A DNA stretch of 64,000 bases from Stemphylium vesicarium (lineage: Eukaryota; Ascomycota; Dothideomycetes; Pleosporales; Pleosporaceae), in the NCBI GenBank assembly GCA_004380135.1, contig QXCR01000003.1:310001-374000 (forward strand), in the 5' to 3' direction. The first letter of the stretch is position 1. Each line of letters opens with the position of its first letter. The notes beneath the pieces are model-generated. The model made no database searches and was not told the DNA's origin. It saw nothing but the letters and a program-made list of their open reading frames with translations. Below, piece after piece: positions 57,374 to 64,000 of the stretch. The position numbers and the translations under genes were made by a program.

Positions 57374-58951
57374 CTATTTGACTGTGCTGGCCTGCGGTTC
57401 GTTCATGCTAATCAAAACGGTCTTGGACTGCAGGTACTCTTCTAAACCAGCCAAACCTCCCTCGCGGCCGTAGCCGCTCTCCTTGCATCCACCCCATGGC
57501 AACTGGGTCAGTGGCATGACGGGACTATTGACGCCAACCATGCCAACTTGGAGGGCGCGGGTTACACGCAAGGCGCGCGGCATGCTGGAGGTGAACACGG
57601 CAGCGGCAAGCCCGTAAGACGAATCGTTGGCCAGTATGATGGCTTCTTCTTCCGTGGAAAACGTCTTTACAGCCAGGACAGGTCCGAAAATCTCTTCGCG
57701 ATATGCGCGACTATTGGTAGGGGGATCGATAAGGAGCGTGGGCGGCATGAACAGGGCAGTTGAATGTGATGGCGCCTCGCCTGCGACAACTTCAACGCCC
57801 GCTTCGCGAGCACCATCTACAAAAGCCTGCACTCGTTGGCGGTGCTGCTCGTCGACTAACGGCCCGAAGAATGCTTCGGATGGCGCCCCGTGGGCTGCAG
57901 CAAGCTGTTTGAAAGCAATACTGATGCCCGCAATGAACGCATCGGCGACGTCGCGGTGGACAAGGACGCGAGATGCTGCAGAGCACACCTGGGCGCCGTT
58001 GAGGGCAAATGTCTGCGAGCACTGCGAAATGGCGGTTTCTAGGTGGGCGTCGTCGAAAACGAGCGCGGCGGACTTGCCTCCTAGCTCAAGCGTCACCGGC
58101 TTGAGGTTGCTTTTCGTAGCCGCAATCTGCACTGCGCGGCCGCCGCTGACGGAGCCCGTGTAGGCCAGTTTGCGAATGCCCATGTGCGAGGCGAGGAGAG
58201 CACCCGTCGCCGGCCCACCGGACACCAAATTCACAACGCCTGGCGGAAAGCCAGCTTCGCGAAAGAGCTGGCCTAGGTACAACGCACCCAGTGGAGACTT
58301 CTCTGAAGCTTTGAATACAAAAGTGTTTCCTGCTGCGATGGCGGGCGCGATCTGTTGGTATGCGTCAGCTGGTATTGGAAATAGTCAGGTGGGCGACATT
58401 CTCACCTTCCATCCCGCGAAAATGGGCGTCGCATTCCATGCCCCGATGCCCGCGCACACACCAATCGCCTCTTGCAAAGTCATCTTGAAGAAGCCGTCTC
58501 CATCTTCGGTATAGGTCGTTCCTGCGATTTTATCTGTCAACCCCGCATAGTATCGAAAGACCGCCGAGTGACTCCCTACGACCCTCCGCGCCAGCAGCAT
58601 GGGACATCCCATGCATTGCGACTCCAGCTGTGCGATCTCTTCTGTATGTGCATCGACGAGGTCGGCGTACTTCAGCATTAGAACACTGCGCTGTGCACCC
58701 GTCGTTGCCTGCCATACTGGGAAAGCCGCTTGCGCCGCGGACACGGCCAAGTCGACATCCTCTTTCAGCGCGACTTCTATTTTGTTCGAAACAAGAGTCC
58801 CATCGTAGGGGTCGTGTACCGTCAGCCTCTCGCTGGTGTGCGATGCTACGTACTACGTTCAGTCTTGTTAGCCCCCATTGCCCGATGGATGTCATAATGT
58901 TTTCCCTCATACCTCGTTGTTTATGAATAGTTTTTCCTGGGTCTCCATCAT
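57374..58951 (-). CDS. NAD(P)+-dependent aldehyde dehydrogenase
   Basis: The three exons 58913-58951, 58406-58852 and 57374-58351 give 487 residues, a full-length ALDH. It oxidises an aldehyde to a carboxylic acid. Visible landmarks are IGAWNATPIF (the oxyanion Asn), the cofactor-binding FKASEKSP and FTGS-like YTGSVSGG, the general base in TLELGGKSAALV, the nucleophile Cys in GAQVCSAASR and the C-terminal EIFGPVLAV and PWGGCKESGYGREGG. The tiny first exon encodes MMETQEKLFINNE. Its position inside the cluster, divergent from P450 2, suggests it makes the acid from a P450-generated aldehyde. The ABA side chain also ends in a carboxylate. Confidence 0.92.
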
Positions 58952-59510
58952 GTTTGTGCTGTGTAGTTCAATTCAGATAAGGAGGAGGAGGTGAAAAGAG
59001 TTGGGAATGAGCGTTCAGAAACTATGAGTTCAATGTTGGAAAGAGATTGAAGTTTTACTGTATCCGCCTGCCTTACTTCAACTTCGCTTTCATTTGTTGA
59101 CACCGCCATTTCAATAGCAACGCGTGCTACGGTAGGCTAGTATGCGCCTGATTCAGTCAGGCTTGGAATCCATTATCCCGATATGGTAATGTTGCAATTG
59201 CGCTTTGTCGGGTCATTTGCTTGGATCCGCCGGGTCTTTAGTGTTCGTGGTTCGGGCTGATTACATATGACCCGACCAGCCTCGTCAGCTATCGATGCTC
59301 GGCCAACGACTGCTTCCTGCCTTTTTCGCGAATTGTTCGAATATAGCCCTCGCCTCTAGGTCCGTACGAAAAAGGATTAGCTGATTTCAGGCTAACGGAA
59401 CGGAGTCGTGGTTCCGAGAAGACATCACCCAGATTCCGAATCGCAGACCTGACCTACGTGCATATTCAACACTCAGAGTAACTCTCTCTGTACCGTTACC
59501 TGTAATTGTA
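58952..59510. promoter_or_regulatory. Divergent promoter ALDH / P450 2, with inverted repeat
   Basis: This 559-base spacer carries CGGAAC-N9-GTTCCG at 59396-59416, a perfect six-base inverted repeat with CGG/CCG ends, about 95 bases before the P450 start. Such sites often bind Zn2Cys6 activators. The spacing differs from the element at 54738. Confidence 0.45.
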
Positions 59511-61204
59511 ATGGATGCGCTATTACTTCAGTGTCGCCCTTCGGTGAGCTCATGGTCTTTGCCAGCGCTTTGCGCTACACTCACTGGGGTGTACATTGCC
59601 TACCTGGTGTATAGAATCGAAGTCCACCCACGTCTTTTCAATAAATTTCATCATCTTCCCGCAGCAAAGGTAATACATTACCATAACATGCATTCATGTA
59701 TAAATAACTAAGTTGTTATAGGGCGGACTGCCAATCCTCGGTCACGGGCTTCTTCAGTTTACCAACCCTCGTGGGCAGGCGTACCTGGATATGGCCAACT
59801 CCATACCTAACCAGGGCTTGATTCACTTCCGCGGGTTCATGAATGTCGACCATATTCTTCTGGTTAGTAATGAGGCCCTCTCCGAGGTGCTAGTCCGTCG
59901 CGCATACGCCTTTACCAAGCCGGCAGTAGCTCGTCGACTGCTTAGCAAAATCTTGGGACAATCTCTCCTCATCTTGGAGGGTGATGAGCACAAATACCTT
60001 CGGAAACGCATCCAGCCTGCTTTCAACCATCGGAATGTCCAAGACCTTTTCCCGCTTTTCTGGTCAAAAGCCGTTGACATGGTTGATACAATGGAAGAAT
60101 CCGCCGCCTCAGCGGACGCGAAGGACTTTGAAGTGGACGTCTTGCCTTGGGGTAACAAAGGTACCCTTGATGCTATAGGCCTGGCTGCTCTGGGAAAAGA
60201 TCTAAACACCTTGCGGGAACCCAATGAGCTCACTGACTTGTATGAGCTTTTGACTGGGAGCAAGGAAGGTGTACGTTTGCTGTTTATTGCCAACGCTTTC
60301 CTTCCGGCTTGGCTATTACGACTTCTACCGCGAAGGTTCAACGATGACATCACCCATGCTCACACAAGGCTCAGACAGCTCTGCCGCACCTTTGTAGCAG
60401 AGAGGAAGAAGGAACTTACCAAGGACAAGAGCCAAAAGGCGCTCTTGATGCAGCTTATACAGGGTGGAACGCTGACAGACGACGAACTCGTCGACCAGCT
60501 TCTTACCATAATTGGGGCAGGGTATGTTTCAGAAGTCTTGCTAAAAGCTTCTCTGATTCCTTTGCTCACAGCCAGACAGATATGAGCCTACCTCGGCGAC
60601 CTTTACATGGATTCTATGGCTACTTGCCAGCCATCCCGCCTGGCAAGATCGGCTTCGCGCCGAACTTCGAGACCACATTCCTTACCGCTTCTTCGCCAAC
60701 GATGTAGAGAGATTTGCCGAATCCGCTACCCTCGATAGCCTCCCCATCCTCAGCGCCGTCGTCAACGAGACGCTACGCCTCATGCCGACCTCGCCCATCA
60801 CTTCACGCGTAGCCGCAGAAGACACCACCGTGCTAGGCAACCACATCCCAGCGGGAACGCGACTGTGGATTGTGCCCGCTGCCATGAATCGCTTTGAGTC
60901 ATTCTACGGCCCCACGGCCGATGCTTTCGACCCCGCGCGCTGGATCGACGAAGACAACGGCCGAGCGAACAACCACGGCAATGCGCATACTAATTACGCT
61001 TTCCTCACCTTCTTGCATGGGCCGCGCAAGTGCATTGGGGCGGGGTATGCCAAAGTCGAGCTACGGGCTTTCATCGCCGCTTTTGTCGGCAGCTTTGAGT
61101 TCGAGCTGGCGGACAAGGACTATGTGCCTCAGCCGGCGGGTATGACAGCTGTCAAGCCGAAAGATGGCTTGCCGCTGAGGTTAAGACGTACTACTGCATG
61201 GTAG
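59511..61204 (+). CDS. Cytochrome P450 monooxygenase, cluster P450 2
   Basis: The three exons 59511-59669, 59722-60521 and 60580-61204 give 527 residues. It has a membrane anchor (LCATLTGVYIAYLVYRI), the hinge HHLPAAKGGLPILGHG, the K-helix ETLR, and the haem loop FLHGPRKCIGAGYAKVELR. The I-helix reads AGYEPTS, with Pro where almost all P450s have the conserved Thr after the acidic residue. The splice site lies just before it, but the codons for Glu and Pro are inside exon 3 and do not depend on the exact junction. Position next to the ALDH suggests a shared step, for example stepwise oxidation of a methyl group. The substrate is not known. Confidence 0.9.
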
Positions 61205-62129
61205 CGAGAGGAATTGCGACGCTGATCTAGGTTTTTGTTGGTCTTTGGGTTTGCTGAGAAAAGACAACGCGAATGTATGCTTGACAGTGCAATACATCTC
61301 TTCTTTTTGCTCAGCAGCTTTCTACGTATTTCTGATGTTTGATTTCGGTCGATTTCTTCTGCTCTAGTCAGCGTTGATGTAGCTTACACTAATCTACGTG
61401 CTATTACAGTTATCTGCACCTTCTACTGAACTATAAATCGTATGCGAGCTTAAACGGTTATGGGGTGAGCTGACACTTTATGTTACGGTCTGGGAGGTAA
61501 GAGCATTGCGCGTGTCACGTGCGTTGTCCTGGCGCTCCTCCCTCACCTTCATGAGCACTTTCTCCCATTACAACCATTAGAGATACGTCATGTAAACAGA
61601 CCCTGCTGCTGGCCTTTAAGAGGCCAGCTCGAGCAGAACAACAAAAACAGAACACAACAATACACTTCATACTCTCATTACTGCTTCGCGCAGTTACACT
61701 TTGATTTGCTACATTCTACACCGCAATACTTTACGGCGGTAGTCTTTAGTAACGCTAAATTGGTGTCTGGTTTTCCTAGCGTTGACGACGACTTACAAAC
61801 AAGACCCCAAGATCCGCACAACACTATTCACATTACTGTTGTTATCGCAATATCGCATACTCTTGCAGCATAACCATCCTTAAAAGAATACACTTTTTTG
61901 TTCCCTCACGCGCCAATTCAACCTTGGTGGTAGATGATGAGGCAGGTAACAAGCCAAGGTTATTTCTCATGAGTAATCAAAGACGTCTAAATCAGGGTCT
62001 TGTCGAATAAGATAAAATGTCGGAGTCTTGCAAAGGTATGAAGTTGAGTGATCAAGACCCTGCCCGGCAGCCACTCCAACATTTCGACCCTGTAACCCTT
62101 CACCAGCAGGCATAAGACCATCAGTTCCT
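61205..62129. other. Intergenic region with LTR-like repeat
   Basis: This 0.9 kb separates P450 2 from P450 3, which converge. Its middle is the second LTR-like repeat. The rest holds 3' flanks and AT-rich sequence without a recognised gene. Confidence 0.5.
61481..61726 (+). mobile_element. LTR-like dispersed repeat, copy 2
   Basis: This is the counterpart of 41345-41577 in the same orientation, with the shared blocks described there and the same end block. Downstream it continues into tggtgtctggtt, and copy 1 has a similar tgtctggg after its end, so a few internal bases may also be shared. It looks like a solo LTR or LTR fragment. Confidence 0.6.
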
Positions 62130-63996
62130 TCACGCCTTTGCCGACACCCGCACCATTAGGCCCTTGTCCAGAAATACGCCATAGCTCATCGTGTCGCACG
62201 GCTCAAAGGGGCGCACAAGCTGCAAGTCGAACACGCGAAACATCTACGCATCATTAGCGACCATCGCATGAACACCATCGCGCAAACGTGGAACATACCT
62301 CGAAGACGACCTTGACCATGTCCATCATCGCAATGGTTTTTCCAGCGCACACCCAGCCTCCGTAGCCAAAAACCATTTCAACGTCCAGCTCCATCTGCCT
62401 CCGTCTTTCGTTGTCTACCTCCAGGAAGCGTTCCGGACGGAACACGGTAGCGTCGGCGCCAAACAAAGTTGTTGACTGCAGCATAGATGACATGTTCATG
62501 CAGACAGCAGTACCCGGGGGCAGCATCTTTCCGTGGAAGACGGGCGACTCCGTGGCGGGTACGATTTTAGGGAAAAGACCCAGGATAGGTGGGCGCATAC
62601 GAAGACCTTCGTATATGGTAGCCTGAAAAAGGAAGGAGCAAAAGTTAACTGAAGGCCATCAAGGCTGGGCGTGTTGCCGAACACGACATACCTGAAGATA
62701 CGGCAATCTCTGTGCCTGCTCCAGCGTAATCGGGTACGACACCTTCTCCGTTCGCACTGCATCCTGGATCTCCGCGGCGAGTCGGTTGTATGCGGCAGGT
62801 GAGCTGATGGCATGTACGAGGATAGATCGTAAAGCGTTGGCGGTGCTCTCGCTTCCGGCGAGTAGGAGGAATAAGCCCTCGGATTGGCATTCCTCCTCTG
62901 TGAAGCCGCGGGACATCAATGAGGCCTACATGAAGACTGTCAGACGAGATTTTACTACGGTCCGGAGAGGTGAACCTACCAAGAAATCCTTCTTGCCGCT
63001 ATCGGGCGACGCAAATCGACGATTTACCTGATCAGCAGCGAATCTGATCAAATGTCAGTGGAGCTGCTCGATACAAAGCAAAGCCAGTAAGCAAAGCCAA
63101 AACTAGTCATGTACGTACCCCATCAACGCCCCAAACCCCTTCTTGTCGCTACTCTTTGGTCCCACAAGGCGGAGCACGAATGGCGAGAACAGAATCTTGC
63201 GGATCCAAGGTACGTCTGCGACCGTCGACATTCTCGGCCAAAGCTCATCCACAATCCCCAAAAACTCATAGTGATCCTTTTGGTCCTCGAGATAGCCAAC
63301 CGCTTTGCCGAACCCGAGCCTTGTGATGACGTCCATGGTAAAGTAGCACGTGATGGCGCCCAGGTCCAGTAGTGGCTGACATCTTCCCGAGGAAGGAACG
63401 ACGTATCGGTTTCGGATGACGTTGATAAGCATCTCGACTTGTTCGTCGATGGCGCTTTCTAAGCCGACGGTGTCGCGCCCGTTGTAAGCGGCCATTGATC
63501 TCGCCTTCGCCTTCTTGTGTGCATTTGGTTCCAGAATCGTGAACAGGTTGTCATGGTATGGATTGAAACGACCCGCTCGGTACCAGCAACTACGCGCGTA
63601 GTTGCTGCGCGTTGAAGAAACGGTACGCAAGACATTAGGGTCGTCAGTGAGGACTTCGTTCGGACCAATACGCACGAGCGGACCGTGTTTGGCATGTAGG
63701 TCGCGAAGTACCCAATATTGACGACCGCTGTATGTTGTGCGCCCGACGAAAAAGTAGGAAAATGGCGCTGTGATGTGTGCGCTGGGTATGTGGCGAAGGC
63801 GCCACCATGTTCGGACGAGACTCTGTGTCCCCCAGAGTGCGCAGATGGTGAGCGTGATGTAGCATAACGACTGCCTGTTCATGGGCATGGCGGGTAGCCT
63901 ATACTGAGCCTGTACCTATTACAGCATATCAATCTTCGTTCCAGTCTCATTTTTAGTTCTGGGAAATCGGCATACCTCGGGCGATTGCTCTGCCAT
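62130..63996 (-). CDS. Cytochrome P450 monooxygenase, cluster P450 3
   Basis: The exons are 63976-63996, 63119-63915, 62980-63043, 62692-62925, 62299-62622 and 62130-62243, giving about 517 residues. The 21-base first exon (MAEQSPE) splices in phase to VQAQYRLPAMPMNRQ. If it is not used, the start is the ATG at 63886-63888. After the anchor come KHGPLVRIGPNEV, the I-helix LLLAGSESTANAL (Ser in place of the conserved Thr), EGLR and the haem loop FGYGGWVCAGK. It resembles the pisatin demethylase/benzoate hydroxylase-like group. It lies outside copy 2 of the LTR-like repeat but next to the cluster, so membership is likely but not certain. Confidence 0.85.
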
Positions 63997-64000
63997 CGTC

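Overview
The window looks like nuclear DNA of a filamentous ascomycete, most likely a dothideomycete of the order Pleosporales. The grounds are short GT-AG introns of about 45-75 bases, single-copy eukaryotic housekeeping genes packed on both strands, and accessory families typical of plant-associated fungi. All exon maps were read by eye from splice signals and protein-family continuity. No alignment or search was run.

The left part (1-34.5 kb) is mostly housekeeping. In order it holds the 5' part of a sugar transporter (-), dUTPase (+), pyridoxal kinase (-), PCNA (-), EMC6 (-), a damaged TPR-like gene (-), a vezatin-domain membrane protein (+), two related C2H2 zinc-finger genes (-), a P450 (+), a broken APH-fold kinase (-), a small secreted protein (-), a large ankyrin-type gene (-), and the divergent pair OGG1 (-) / U2AF large subunit (+). 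Two short gene-poor stretches (15.9-18.3 and 19.2-21.9 kb) interrupt it.

From 35 to 42 kb the DNA is accessory and partly decayed. It has an SDR gene with no visible start codon and a shifted 3' end, a pogo-type transposase relic with RIP-like TGG-to-TAG changes, a secreted protein with five 24-residue repeats and three Kex2-type KR sites, and an LTR-like repeat.

From 42.1 kb to the right edge lies a biosynthetic gene cluster. It contains a highly reducing PKS (-), a BAHD-type acyltransferase (+), a BcABA3-family (abscisic-acid-type) sesquiterpene synthase (-), a P450 (+), an aldehyde dehydrogenase (-), a second P450 (+) and a third P450 (-). Three divergent gene pairs share promoters (PKS/acyltransferase, cyclase/P450, ALDH/P450), which suggests co-regulation. 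The inferred logic is that the cyclase makes an ionylidene-type sesquiterpene, the P450s and ALDH oxidise it, and the acyltransferase esterifies it, possibly with the PKS product. A similar LTR-like repeat lies on both sides of the core (41.35 and 61.48 kb, same orientation). No pathway regulator, transporter or ABA4-type SDR is visible inside the window, so the cluster may continue past the right edge.
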